Shown here piece after piece: positions 34,090 through 42,902 of a stretch of 64,000 bases of DNA; the stretch's first letter is position 1, and each line of letters begins with the position of its first letter. The position numbers were made by a program, and so were the translations under genes. Source of the DNA: Salinispora fenicalii (GTDB taxonomy: Bacteria; Actinomycetota; Actinomycetes; Mycobacteriales; Micromonosporaceae); assembly GCF_000514815.1 (NCBI RefSeq), contig NZ_KI911471.1, positions 435,062 through 499,061 of the forward strand, given 5' to 3'. The notes under the pieces are model-generated. The model worked only from the letters and a program-made list of their open reading frames with translations, was not told the origin of the DNA and ran no database searches.

Positions 34090-34434
34090 ATGGGCTGGTT
34101 CAGTCGGAAGCGGTCGCGTACCTGGGGATCAGACGGGGTGCCGACGAAGCTTGACCGGGAGGGCACCCGCGCGGACCTGGTGGCGCTGGAGCAGTTCGTC
34201 GCCAGCCGGACTGGCGTCGAGTTCTACCTGGAGCCGGAGACGACGGCGACGGATACGACGGTGGTGGCGATCGCTCACGACGGTGAGTGGATCCGCCGCC
34301 GTACCAGGTCGCCACGGGTTGCCGCGGAGCTCGCCCGCCGGCTGGCCCTGCCGCTGTACGAAGCGGCCAAGGTGGGCTATCCGGAGCGGATGCGCGCCTG
34401 GAACCGGGCCCACCCGGAACGGCGCCTTCGGTAG
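34090..34434 (+). CDS. Conserved small protein of unknown function
   Basis: A 114-residue basic protein not assigned to a family. It begins MGWFSRKRSR, has a central acidic and strand-rich part (TGVEFYLEPETTATDTTVVAIAHDGEWIRRR) and a C-terminal helix ending in WNRAHPERRLR. The layout, an exposed strand pair followed by a helix, fits a small soluble cytoplasmic protein. AAGGAGGAG precedes the ATG by about 5 nt, the best ribosome binding site in the area, supporting translation. The cobalamin leader begins about 80 bp downstream, so it is not obviously part of that operon. Confidence 0.7.
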   Translation: MGWFSRKRSRTWGSDGVPTKLDREGTRADLVALEQFVASRTGVEFYLEPETTATDTTVVAIAHDGEWIRRRTRSPRVAAELARRLALPLYEAAKVGYPERMRAWNRAHPERRLR

Positions 34435-34514
34435 CCGCCGCGTTCTTCGGGGCCATGCCTTCGGCGCCGGTCGATCGGTGCTCCCCCCCGGCGGCGTTGA
34501 CCGCGGCGTAGTGG

Positions 34515-34692
34515 TGTGGCAGAGTTCGCGGCCGGACGGCAGTGAAGGAAGCCGGTGTAAATCCGGCGCGGTCCCGCCACTGTCACCGGGGAGTGATCCT
34601 CCTTGCAGAGCCACGATCGTGCGTTGCGCGGTTGGAAGGCCGGGGGTGAGCGTCGATCCGGGAGCCAGGATACTTCGGCCGTCGGTGCACCC
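34515..34692 (+). ncRNA. Cobalamin riboswitch
   Basis: The leader shows the B12-element core: GGCAGTGAAGGAAGCCGG and GTGTAAATCCGG (34537-34566), then GGTCCCGCCACTGTCACC (34571-34588, containing the conserved GCCACTG box), and GGAGCCAGGATACT near 34661-34674. The ends GGCCGGACGG (about 34530) and CGGCCGTC (about 34677) can form the closing stem. It precedes a 61-codon frame and the cobN operon. With adenosylcobalamin bound it should reduce expression of the biosynthetic genes, probably by blocking translation of the first frame or by terminating. TTGACC at 34497 is a possible -35 element. Confidence 0.92.
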
Positions 34693-34720
34693 CAGGGCGT
34701 GGATACCCGAGGAGGACCCG

Positions 34721-34906
34721 ATGACGCGTAGCGTTCTATCTATCGATAACTGTCGCATTGGCCCGGCGGGTGGCGTGATGCCCGCGATCGGTCTGCGGTC
34801 CAGCGCCGTCGCGATCGGCCCGGCTGCCGCGATCGGCCCTACCGTCGAGAACCGCCCCGCTGCCGTGATCGGCGCCGTCGTTCGCGGCCCCGCTACTCAC
34901 GGCTGA
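34721..34906 (+). CDS. 61-residue reading frame directly after the cobalamin riboswitch
   Basis: I do not recognise this product. The ATG has a near-ideal GAGGAGG 5 nt upstream (34709-34715), far better than the site of cobN. The peptide is hydrophobic and Pro/Gly/Ala-rich, with repeated Ala-Ile-Gly-Pro units in its middle (VAIGPAAAIGP) and a single Cys11. It has no His cluster like the CbtB cobalt-transport subunit and no obvious membrane span. It may be a leader peptide through which the riboswitch controls cobN by coupling, or a small cobalt- or corrin-related protein. The gap to cobN is 127 bp and holds a hairpin (34993-35014). Confidence 0.6.
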   Translation: MTRSVLSIDNCRIGPAGGVMPAIGLRSSAVAIGPAAAIGPTVENRPAAVIGAVVRGPATHG

Positions 34907-34992
34907 TCGCTGCCGGACGCGTGCCCAGTCGGCCGCCCGGTCGGGTGGCCGGGACGGCGCCGTGAAGCCGAACCGTCTCCCGTCTCGCTGAT

Positions 34993-35014
34993 CGCCCGCA
35001 CCCTGGCGCGGGCG
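34993..35014 (+). promoter_or_regulatory. Hairpin just before cobN
   Basis: CGCCCGC (34993-34999) pairs with GCGGGCG (35008-35014) around an 8-nt loop, ending 19 nt before the cobN GTG. It could be the expression platform that acts after the 61-codon frame, or a minor structure. Confidence 0.4.
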
Positions 35015-35033
35015 TCACTTTCCGGAGTTTGCC

Positions 35034-38000
35034 GTGCGCATTCTGCTGCTCTCCACCGCCGACACCGACCTGCTCGCCGCGCGGGCCAGCGGGGCCGACT
35101 ATCGCCTGGCCAACCCAACCCGGGTGGCCGTTGACGGCGTCCCGGAACTGCTCGACGACGTGGACCTGGCCGTCGTACGCCTGCTCGGCGGCCGGGCCGC
35201 ATGGCCGGACGGGCTGGCCGCGGTCCTCGCCTCGGACGTGCCGACGGTGGTGTTGGGCGGGGAGAGCGTCCCCGACGCCGAGCTGACCGCCGCCTCCACC
35301 GTGCCCTCCGGGGTGACCACCCAAGCCCTGTCCTACCTGGTCGAAGGGGGTCCGGAGAACCTGGCGCAGCTGGCCCGGTTCCTCTCCGACACGGTGCTGC
35401 TCACCGGCGAGGGGTTCGCGCCCCCCGCACCGACCCCGGTGTACGGGATGCACGGTGAACGGGCGACCGACCCGGCCCGACCCACCGTCGGAATCGTCTT
35501 CTACCGGGCGCACGCGTTGGCCGGTAACACCGCCTTCGTGGACACACTCGCCGATGCCGTGGAGGCCGCGGGAGGAAACGCGGCGCCGATCTTCTGCGGC
35601 TCGCTGCGCGGGCTGACCGCCGGCGCGGGCCCGCTGGAGCTCTTCGCCCGCTGCGACGCGCTGCTGGTCACCGTGCTCGCCGCCGGAGGCACCGTGGCCG
35701 CCGACGCGGCCGGTGGTGGCGACGAGGACGCCTGGGACGTGGGCGCGCTCGCCACCCTCGACCTGCCGGTCATCCAGGCGCTCTGTCTCACCAGCACGCG
35801 GGAGCAGTGGGCCGACAGTGACGCCGGGTTGTCCCCGTTGGACGCGGCGATGCAGGTGGCGATCCCCGAGTTCGACGGGCGGATCGTCACCGTGCCGTTC
35901 TCGTTCAAACAGATCGACGCCGACGGGCTGTCGGTCTACGCGCCGGACCCGGAGCGCGCCGCCCGGGTGGCCGGGATCGCCGTTCGGCACGCCCGGCTGT
36001 GGCACCGGCCGAACGCCGGCAAGCGGGTGGCGGTGGTGCTCAGCTCGTACCCGACGAAGCACTCCCGGGTCGGCAACGCCGTCGGCCTGGACACCCCGGC
36101 GAGCGCGGTGCGGCTGCTCGCCGCGCTCGCCGCCGCCGGCTACGACCTCGGCGCGGCACCCGTCCCGGACGACGGGGACGCCCTCATCCACGCCCTCATC
36201 GCCGCCGGCGGCCACGACGTCGAGTGGCTCACCCCCGAGCAGCTCGCCACCGCCAGCGCACGGGTACCGCAGGAGACGTACCGGCGGTGGTTCGACGAGG
36301 TACCGGCGCCGCTGCGCGCCGGCATGGTCAGCCACTGGGGGGAGCCGCCAGGGGAGCTGTATACCGACGGCGGCGACCTCGTCCTGGCCGGCCTTCGGTT
36401 CGGCAACGTGGTCCTGCTGATCCAGCCGCCCCGCGGCTTCGGGGAGAACCCGATCGCCATCTACCACGACCCGGACCTGCCGCCGAGCCACCACTACCTG
36501 GCCGCGTACCGGTGGCTGGCCGCCCCCGTCGCGGCGGGGGGCTTCGGCGCCGACGCCGTGGTACACCTGGGCAAGCACGGCACCCTGGAGTGGCTGCCGG
36601 GCAAGGGTCTCGGGCTGGCCGCCGACTGCGCCCCGGACGCGGTCCTCGGCGACCTGCCGTTGGTGTACCCGTTCATCGTCAACGACCCCGGGGAGGGGAC
36701 GCAGGCCAAGCGCCGCGCGCACGCGGTCGTCGTCGACCACCTGGTGCCGCCGATGGCCCGCGCCGAGACGTACGGGGACCTGGCGAAGCTGGAGCAGCTG
36801 CTCGACGAGTACGCGACCGTGCAGGCGCTCGACCCGGCGAAGGTGCCCGTCGTACGGGGACAGATCTGGGAGCTGGTGCGCACCGCGGAGCTGCACCACG
36901 ACCTGCACCAGTCGGAGATGCCGGCCGCCGACGACTTCGACGACTTTGTGATGCACCTCGACGGCTACCTCTGCGAGGTCAAGGACGTGCAGATCCGCGA
37001 CGGCCTGCACGTGCTGGCCGATGCCCCCATCGGCGAGGCGCGGGTCAACCTGGTGCTCGCCGTGCTGCGTGCCCCCCAGGTGTGGGGCGGGACCCGGGCC
37101 CTGCCCGGCCTGCGGCAGGCCCTCGCCGCCAGCTACGGCCTGGACGAGTCCGCGCTGCTCGCCGCGCCCGGAGACCGGGTGCGGGTCCCGGTCGCGTTGA
37201 TCGAGGTGGCCGATGGTCCGGCCGGCACCGCCGCCGACGCCGTCGACCTGATCGAGGGCCTGGCCCGGCGCCTCGCCCTCGGAATGGAGACGCTGGGCTG
37301 GCCGGCGGACCGGGCCGAGGACGTCGTCGTCGAGGTCACCGGCCGGGCGATTCCGGACGCCGCCGCGGTGCTGCGCTTCGCCGCCACCGAACTGGTGCCG
37401 CGGCTGGAGCGCACCACCGATGAGCTGGCACACACCCTCGCCGCCCTCAACGGGCGGTTTGTGCCCCCCGGGCCGTCCGGCTCACCCACCCGGGGCCTGG
37501 TCAATGTGCTGCCCACCGGCCGCAACTTCTACTCGGTCGACCCGAAAGCGATCCCGAGCCGCAACGCCTGGGACGTCGGCGTGGCCCTGGCTGATTCGCT
37601 GCTGAGCCGGCACCTCGCCGACACCGGGGCGTACCCGCGCTCGGTCGGGCTCACCGTGTGGGGCACCAGCGCCATGCGGACGCAGGGCGACGACATCGCC
37701 GAGGTGCTCGCGTTGCTCGGCTGCCGACCCACCTGGGACGACCGGTCCCGGCGGGTGACCGGAGTCGAGGTGGTGCCCCTGGCCGAGTTGGGTCGCCCCC
37801 GCATCGATGTGACCGTCCGCATCTCCGGCTTCTTCCGGGACGCCTTTCCGCACGTGGTGGCGCTGGTGGATGACGCGGTACGGCAGGTGGCCGCGCTGGA
37901 CGAGTCGGCCGCGGACAACTACCTCCGGGCGCACGTGGCCTCAGACCTCGCCGAGCACGGCGATGAGCGCCGGGCCACCGCGCGGATCTTCGGGTCGAAG

Positions 38001-38702
38001 CCGGGCGCCTACGGGGCCGGGCTGCTTCCGCTGATCGACGCCCGGAACTGGCGCAGTGACGCCGACCTGGCCGAGGTGTACGCGGTGTGGGGTGGCTACG
38101 CGTACGGGCGGGGGCTGGACGGCCGGGAGGCCCGCACCGACATGGAACGCGCCTTCGCGCGGATCGCCGTGGCGGTGAAGAACCAGGACACCCGGGAGCA
38201 CGACATCGTCGACTCCGACGACTACTTCCAGTACCACGGCGGGATGGTGGCGATGGTCCGACACCTCACCGGCGCCGCACCGGCCGCGTACGTCGGCGAC
38301 TCGGCGATGCCGCACGATGTGCGGACCCGCACCCTCAGCGAGGAGACCCGCCGGGTGTTCCGAGCCCGGGTGGTCAACCCGAAGTGGGTCACGGCGATGC
38401 GCCGGCACGGCTACAAGGGCGCGTTCGAGTTGGCGGCCACCGTCGACTACCTGTTCGGCTACGACGCCACCGCGGGTGTGGTCGACGACTGGATGTACGA
38501 GCGGCTCGCCGAGGCGTACCTGTTTGACGAAGAGACCCGGGAGTTTCTGGAGCGGTCCAATCCGTGGGCGCTGCGCGGCATGACCGAACGACTGCTTGAG
38601 GCCGCCGACCGGGGGCTGTGGGCAAAGCCGGAGCCGAGCACCCTGGACCGGCTCCGGGAGGCGTATCTGGCCAGCGAGGGTGATCTGGAGGATCGCGGAT
38701 GA
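35034..38702 (+). CDS. cobN: Cobaltochelatase large subunit
   Basis: A 1222-residue CobN, the usual length. It inserts cobalt into hydrogenobyrinic acid a,c-diamide using ATP, as the large partner of an AAA/VWA chelatase complex. Family blocks include LSSYPTKHSRVGNAVGLDTP, GFGENPIAIYHDPDLPPSHHYLA, HLGKHGTLEWLPGKGLGL with the conserved HGTLEWLPGK, LPLVYPFIVNDPGEGTQAKRR, and KNQDTREHDIVDSDDYFQYHGG. GTG start at 35034 with CCGGAG 9 nt upstream. It is the first long gene after the riboswitch and overlaps the next by 4 nt. It marks the late-cobalt (aerobic) route of cobalamin synthesis. Confidence 0.95.
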   Translation: MRILLLSTADTDLLAARASGADYRLANPTRVAVDGVPELLDDVDLAVVRLLGGRAAWPDGLAAVLASDVPTVVLGGESVPDAELTAASTVPSGVTTQALSYLVEGGPENLAQLARFLSDTVLLTGEGFAPPAPTPVYGMHGERATDPARPTVGIVFYRAHALAGNTAFVDTLADAVEAAGGNAAPIFCGSLRGLTAGAGPLELFARCDALLVTVLAAGGTVAADAAGGGDEDAWDVGALATLDLPVIQALCLTSTREQWADSDAGLSPLDAAMQVAIPEFDGRIVTVPFSFKQIDADGLSVYAPDPERAARVAGIAVRHARLWHRPNAGKRVAVVLSSYPTKHSRVGNAVGLDTPASAVRLLAALAAAGYDLGAAPVPDDGDALIHALIAAGGHDVEWLTPEQLATASARVPQETYRRWFDEVPAPLRAGMVSHWGEPPGELYTDGGDLVLAGLRFGNVVLLIQPPRGFGENPIAIYHDPDLPPSHHYLAAYRWLAAPVAAGGFGADAVVHLGKHGTLEWLPGKGLGLAADCAPDAVLGDLPLVYPFIVNDPGEGTQAKRRAHAVVVDHLVPPMARAETYGDLAKLEQLLDEYATVQALDPAKVPVVRGQIWELVRTAELHHDLHQSEMPAADDFDDFVMHLDGYLCEVKDVQIRDGLHVLADAPIGEARVNLVLAVLRAPQVWGGTRALPGLRQALAASYGLDESALLAAPGDRVRVPVALIEVADGPAGTAADAVDLIEGLARRLALGMETLGWPADRAEDVVVEVTGRAIPDAAAVLRFAATELVPRLERTTDELAHTLAALNGRFVPPGPSGSPTRGLVNVLPTGRNFYSVDPKAIPSRNAWDVGVALADSLLSRHLADTGAYPRSVGLTVWGTSAMRTQGDDIAEVLALLGCRPTWDDRSRRVTGVEVVPLAELGRPRIDVTVRISGFFRDAFPHVVALVDDAVRQVAALDESAADNYLRAHVASDLAEHGDERRATARIFGSKPGAYGAGLLPLIDARNWRSDADLAEVYAVWGGYAYGRGLDGREARTDMERAFARIAVAVKNQDTREHDIVDSDDYFQYHGGMVAMVRHLTGAAPAAYVGDSAMPHDVRTRTLSEETRRVFRARVVNPKWVTAMRRHGYKGAFELAATVDYLFGYDATAGVVDDWMYERLAEAYLFDEETREFLERSNPWALRGMTERLLEAADRGLWAKPEPSTLDRLREAYLASEGDLEDRG

Positions 38703-40939
38703 GCACGACGAGTGAGCCGGGCCTGCGGGTGCCACGGCCGTTGCGACCGGAGGCGCCCGGGGTGAACTACCCGTTCTCGGCCGTACTCGGCATGGCCGAC
38801 ATGCGCCTGGCGCTGCTGCTGAACGCGGTCAACCCGGCGATCGGCGGGGTGCTGGTGCGGGGCGAGAAGGGCACCGCCAAGTCGACCGCGGTGCGTGCCC
38901 TCGCCGCCCTGCTGCCGCCGGTGGTTCGGGTCGCCGACTGCCGGTTCGTCTGCGATCCGCAGACGCCTGATCCCGGCTGTCCGGACGGGCCCCACCCGGA
39001 GGTGCCGGCGACCGAACGTCGCCCGGCCGCGCTGGTCGAACTGCCGGTCGGCGCCGCCGAGGACCGGGTGGTCGGCGCGCTCGACCTGGAGCGGGTGCTC
39101 GCCGACGGGGTCCGCGCCTACGAGCCCGGCCTGCTCGCCGCCGCCCATCGGGGGGTGCTCTATGTCGACGAGGTGAACCTGCTGCACGACCACGTGGTTG
39201 ACCTGCTGTTGGACGCCGCCGCGATGGGGCGCTGCCACGTCGAGCGGGAGGGCGTGTCGGTCCGCCACGCGGCCCGGTTTCTGCTGGTCGGCACGATGAA
39301 CCCGGAGGAGGGGGAGCTGCGCCCACAGTTCCTCGACCGGTTCGGGCTGACCGTGGAGGTGACGGCCAGCCGCGACCCGGCCGTACGGGTGGAGGTGGTG
39401 CGTCGCCGGCTCGACGCCGACGCGGACCCGGCCGGCTTCGCCGCCCGCTGGGCCGGGGAGGACGCGGCGGTCGCCGGGCAGGTGGCGGACGCCCGTGCCC
39501 GGCTGGACCGGGTGGTGCTGACCGACGCGGCCCTGCGGCAGATCGCCGAGGTCTGCGCGGCCTTCGACGTGGACGGGATGCGGGCCGACATCGTCACCGC
39601 CCGGACGGCCGTTGCGCACGCCGCCTGGCAGCGCCGGGATCGGGTGACCGCGGAAGACGTTCGGGTGGCCGCCCGGCTCGCCCTGCCGCACCGTCGCCGC
39701 CGAGACCCGTTCGACCCGCCGGGACTGGACGAACAGCGCCTCGACGAGGCGTTGAACCGGGCGCAGGAGGAGCATCCCGACGACCCGGACGACGGCACCG
39801 GTCCCGGCCGTGGTCCAGGGGATGACGCCGGTCCCGACGGTGGTCCGGGGGGTGGCACCACACCCGACGGCGGTCCGGGCGGGAGTACTGGTCCCAGCGG
39901 TGCGGGCGGTCCGGCGGTCGACACCGGGCCCGAGTCGGACATCGGTTCCGCGGCAGACACCCACCCCGACGGCAGCGCCGGCTTCGCGGCTGACCCGTCC
40001 GGTCCGGATCGGACCGCGCTCCCCGAAGACGGCGCACCCCGGTCCGAGTGCCAAAGCCGGGACCCGCACCCGAGGCCGGACCCGCATCCGAGCCGGGACC
40101 CGCACCGGGTGGCCGCGCCGCAGCTCGGGCTACGGGCGCGGTTGCTCACCGTACCGGGCATCGGCGAGGGAGTGCCGGGCCGGCGGTCGCGGGCGCGGAC
40201 CGGGCGGGGCCGCACCACCGGCGCTCGGGTACCGGCCGGGCGCTGCGGCGCGCTGCACCTGCCGGCGACGGTCCGGGCCGCCGCCGCAGAACAGGTCACC
40301 CGGGGGCGGACCAGTGGGCCGTTGCGGTTACGCCCGGTCGACGTACGGGAGGCCGTTCGGGAAGGGCGTGCGGGCAACCTGGTGCTCTTCGTGGTGGATG
40401 CCAGTGGGTCGATGGGTGCCCGGCAGCGGATGAGCGCCGTCAAGGGCGCGGTGCTTGCCCTGCTCACCGATGCCTACCAGCGCCGCGACAAGGTGGCGGT
40501 GGTCGCCTTCCGCGGTGCTGGCGCGCAGGTCCTGTTGCCCGCCACCGCCTCGGTGCTCGCCGCCTCCACCCGGCTGGCCGAGCTGCCCACCGGTGGGCGT
40601 ACCCCGCTCGCGGAGGGCCTGCTCGCCGCCGCTGAGCTGCTGCGGGTGGAGCGCCTGCGGGACCCTCGCCGGCAACCGTTGACCCTGGTCCTGACCGACG
40701 GTCGGGCCACCGCCGGCGCGGACCCGTTGGCCCGCGCGGCGCGGGCGGCGGCGGTGCTACGCGCGACCGGTGCCCCCTGTGTCGTCGTGGACTGCGAGTC
40801 CGGCCCCGTCCGCCTTGACCTCGCCCGCCGCCTGGCCACCCAGCTGGCCGCCGCCCACCACCCCCTGCCCACCGTGACGACCGCCCCGTTGGCGGCGTTG
40901 GCGACCGCCGGCTACGCCGCGGAGCGGAGCGTGCGCTGA
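38699..40939 (+). CDS. Fused ChlI/ChlD-type AAA-VWA subunit of cobaltochelatase
   Basis: A 746-residue fusion. Residues 25-345 are the AAA+ ATPase (BchI/ChlI type) with Walker A GEKGTAKST (55-63) and Walker B LYVDEVNLL. Residues about 357-480 are a flexible linker rich in Gly-Pro-Gly-Gly, Asp and His-Pro repeats. Residues about 555-746 are a von Willebrand A domain with the metal site Asp567-Ala-Ser-Gly-Ser571. In actinobacteria lacking CobS/CobT this protein substitutes as the motor for CobN. ATG overlaps cobN stop by 4 nt. The linker DNA (39790-39960) is repetitive. Confidence 0.93.
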   Translation: MSTTSEPGLRVPRPLRPEAPGVNYPFSAVLGMADMRLALLLNAVNPAIGGVLVRGEKGTAKSTAVRALAALLPPVVRVADCRFVCDPQTPDPGCPDGPHPEVPATERRPAALVELPVGAAEDRVVGALDLERVLADGVRAYEPGLLAAAHRGVLYVDEVNLLHDHVVDLLLDAAAMGRCHVEREGVSVRHAARFLLVGTMNPEEGELRPQFLDRFGLTVEVTASRDPAVRVEVVRRRLDADADPAGFAARWAGEDAAVAGQVADARARLDRVVLTDAALRQIAEVCAAFDVDGMRADIVTARTAVAHAAWQRRDRVTAEDVRVAARLALPHRRRRDPFDPPGLDEQRLDEALNRAQEEHPDDPDDGTGPGRGPGDDAGPDGGPGGGTTPDGGPGGSTGPSGAGGPAVDTGPESDIGSAADTHPDGSAGFAADPSGPDRTALPEDGAPRSECQSRDPHPRPDPHPSRDPHRVAAPQLGLRARLLTVPGIGEGVPGRRSRARTGRGRTTGARVPAGRCGALHLPATVRAAAAEQVTRGRTSGPLRLRPVDVREAVREGRAGNLVLFVVDASGSMGARQRMSAVKGAVLALLTDAYQRRDKVAVVAFRGAGAQVLLPATASVLAASTRLAELPTGGRTPLAEGLLAAAELLRVERLRDPRRQPLTLVLTDGRATAGADPLARAARAAAVLRATGAPCVVVDCESGPVRLDLARRLATQLAAAHHPLPTVTTAPLAALATAGYAAERSVR

Positions 40940-41550
40940 TGCCGCAGGGTAAGCCGACGCACGTGCCGGCCGACGGGCTCACGACCCGGCAGCGGCGGAA
41001 CCGCCCACTGCTGATCGTCCACACCGGATCCATGAAGGGGAAGTCCACCGCCGCCTTCGGCCTCGCGCTGCGGGCCTGGACCGCGGGACTGCCGATCGGG
41101 GTGTTCCAGTTCGTCAAGAGCGCCAAGTGGCGGGTGGGCGAGGAGAGCGCCTTCCGCGCCCTCGGTGAGGTGCACGAGCAGACCGGTCAGGGCGCCCCGG
41201 TGAGCTGGCACAAGATGGGTGAGGGCTGGTCCTGGATCCAGCGCGACGGCGCGGCCGATCACGCCGCCGACGCCCGCGAGGGGTGGCGGCAGATCCAGCG
41301 CGACCTGACCGCCCAGCGGTACGGCCTCTACGTGCTCGACGAGTTCACCTACCCGATGAAGTGGGGCTGGGTGGACGTCGCGGAGGTGGTCGACACCCTC
41401 ACCGCCCGACCCGGTTTTCAACACGTCGTCATCACCGGCCGGGACGCCGACCCCCGCCTGGTGGCCGCCGCCGACCTGGTTGCCGAGCTGACCAAGGTGA
41501 AGCATCCGATGGACGCCGGCCAGAAGGGCCAGAAGGGCATCGAATGGTGA
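40939..41550 (+). CDS. cobO: Cob(I)yrinic acid a,c-diamide adenosyltransferase
   Basis: A 203-residue CobO/BtuR-type enzyme that transfers adenosine from ATP to cobalt(I). The P-loop GSMKGKST is at residues 30-37, followed by family blocks FQFVKSAKWRVGEE, YVLDEFTYPMKWGW and HVVITGRDADP. The ATG at 40939 shares one base with the preceding stop (TGATG). The gene precedes cobB in a tight chain, matching the order of operations after cobalt insertion. Confidence 0.95.
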   Translation: MPQGKPTHVPADGLTTRQRRNRPLLIVHTGSMKGKSTAAFGLALRAWTAGLPIGVFQFVKSAKWRVGEESAFRALGEVHEQTGQGAPVSWHKMGEGWSWIQRDGAADHAADAREGWRQIQRDLTAQRYGLYVLDEFTYPMKWGWVDVAEVVDTLTARPGFQHVVITGRDADPRLVAAADLVAELTKVKHPMDAGQKGQKGIEW

Positions 41551-42902
41551 GCGTCGCCTGGTCACTGCCGCGGGTCGTGGTCGCCGCGCCGGCCAGCGGG
41601 CACGGCAAGACCACGATCGCCACCGGGCTGCTCGCCGCGCTGCGCCGTCGGGGCCACCCGGTCAGTCCACACAAGGTCGGACCGGACTACATCGACCCCG
41701 GTTACCACGCCCTCGCCGCCGGCCGGCCTGGCCGCAACCTCGACCCGTGGTTGGTGGGGGAGGAGCGGGTCGCCGGTCTGCTGCGGCACGGCGCGGCCGT
41801 GCCCCGCCCCGCCGACATCGCGGTGATTGAGGGGGTGATGGGGCTGCATGACGGTGCGGTCGGCCACCGCGGGTACGCCTCCACCGCCCACGTCGCCCGG
41901 CTCGTCGCCGCGCCCGTGCTGCTCGTGCTCGACACCACCGCCCAGGGGCGCAGCGCCGCCGCCCTGGCCCTCGGAATGGGCGCCTTCGACCCGGCGGTGC
42001 GAATCGGCGGGGTGATTCTCAACCGGGTCGGCTCGTCCCGGCACGAGCGGTTGCTGCGCGAGGCCCTGGCCGAGGTCGGTGTACCGGTGCTGGGCGCGGT
42101 CACCCGGGCCGCCGAGGTCGCCGCCCCCGCTCGTCACCTCGGCCTGGTGCCGGTCGCGGAGCGGGCCGCCGAGTCGATCGCCGTGGTCGACGCGTTGGCC
42201 GACCTGGTGGCAGCGACGGTGGACCTCGACGCGGTGCTGGAGCTGGCCCGCAGCGCGCCACCGCTGACCGTGCCGCCCTGGGACCCGGCCGCCGTCGTCG
42301 GTGGCTCGGCCGGGTCCGACCGTCCGGTGGTCGCCGTCGCCGGCGGCCCGGCCTTCACCTTTGGTTACGCCGAGACGACCGAGCTGCTCACCGCCGCCGG
42401 TGGGACCGTCGTCCCCTTCGACCCGCTCCACGATCCGGCGCTGCCGCCCGGAACCCGGGCGGTGGTTATCGGCGGAGGCTTCCCCGAGGTGCACGTGGAG
42501 GCGCTCGCCGCCAACACCGGGCTGCGCGCCGATCTGGCCGCCTTCGACGGGCCGGTGGTGGCCGAGTGCGCGGGCCTGCTCTACCTGGGACGCGAACTGG
42601 ATGGGGTGCCAATGTGCGGCCGACTCGACCTGACCGCCCGAATGACCGGACGGCTCACCCTTGGCTACCGGTCGGCCGTCGCCGCCGCCGATTCGGTGGC
42701 GCACGCCGCGGGTGACCCGGTCCGCGGGCACGAGTTCCACCGCACCGGCACCGAACCCGGTCACGGTGAGCTGCCGGCGTGGCGCTGGGACGGCGCCGCG
42801 CACGGCTTCGTCGCCGGCCGGATCCACGCCTCGTACCTGCACACCCACTGGGCTGGCTATCCCCAAGCAGCCCAGCGGCTGGTAACGGCGGCGACCCGGT
42901 GA
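41544..42902 (+). CDS. cobB: Hydrogenobyrinic/cobyrinic acid a,c-diamide synthase
   Basis: A 452-residue amidotransferase. The N-terminal half has a P-loop PASGHGKTT (16-24) and KVGPDYIDPGYH; the C-terminal half is a class I glutaminase with VVAECAGLLYLG, where Cys342 is the expected nucleophile. It converts two carboxylates (a and c) to amides using glutamine and ATP. ATG 41544 overlaps the cobO stop; GTG 41547 in a GTGA arrangement is an equally good start. Because CobN acts on the diamide, this enzyme works before cobalt insertion in the late route. Confidence 0.94.
   Translation: MVSVAWSLPRVVVAAPASGHGKTTIATGLLAALRRRGHPVSPHKVGPDYIDPGYHALAAGRPGRNLDPWLVGEERVAGLLRHGAAVPRPADIAVIEGVMGLHDGAVGHRGYASTAHVARLVAAPVLLVLDTTAQGRSAAALALGMGAFDPAVRIGGVILNRVGSSRHERLLREALAEVGVPVLGAVTRAAEVAAPARHLGLVPVAERAAESIAVVDALADLVAATVDLDAVLELARSAPPLTVPPWDPAAVVGGSAGSDRPVVAVAGGPAFTFGYAETTELLTAAGGTVVPFDPLHDPALPPGTRAVVIGGGFPEVHVEALAANTGLRADLAAFDGPVVAECAGLLYLGRELDGVPMCGRLDLTARMTGRLTLGYRSAVAAADSVAHAAGDPVRGHEFHRTGTEPGHGELPAWRWDGAAHGFVAGRIHASYLHTHWAGYPQAAQRLVTAATR

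Noticed and set aside
34893..37433. Long (-) frame of 846 codons opposite cobN
   Set aside because: Antisense shadow of cobN; composition bias of GC-rich DNA produces it and no domain is visible.
38459..40105. Long (-) frame of 548 codons opposite cobN and the chelatase motor
   Set aside because: Antisense shadow; the repetitive Arg/Gly/Val product mirrors the low-complexity linker on the other strand.
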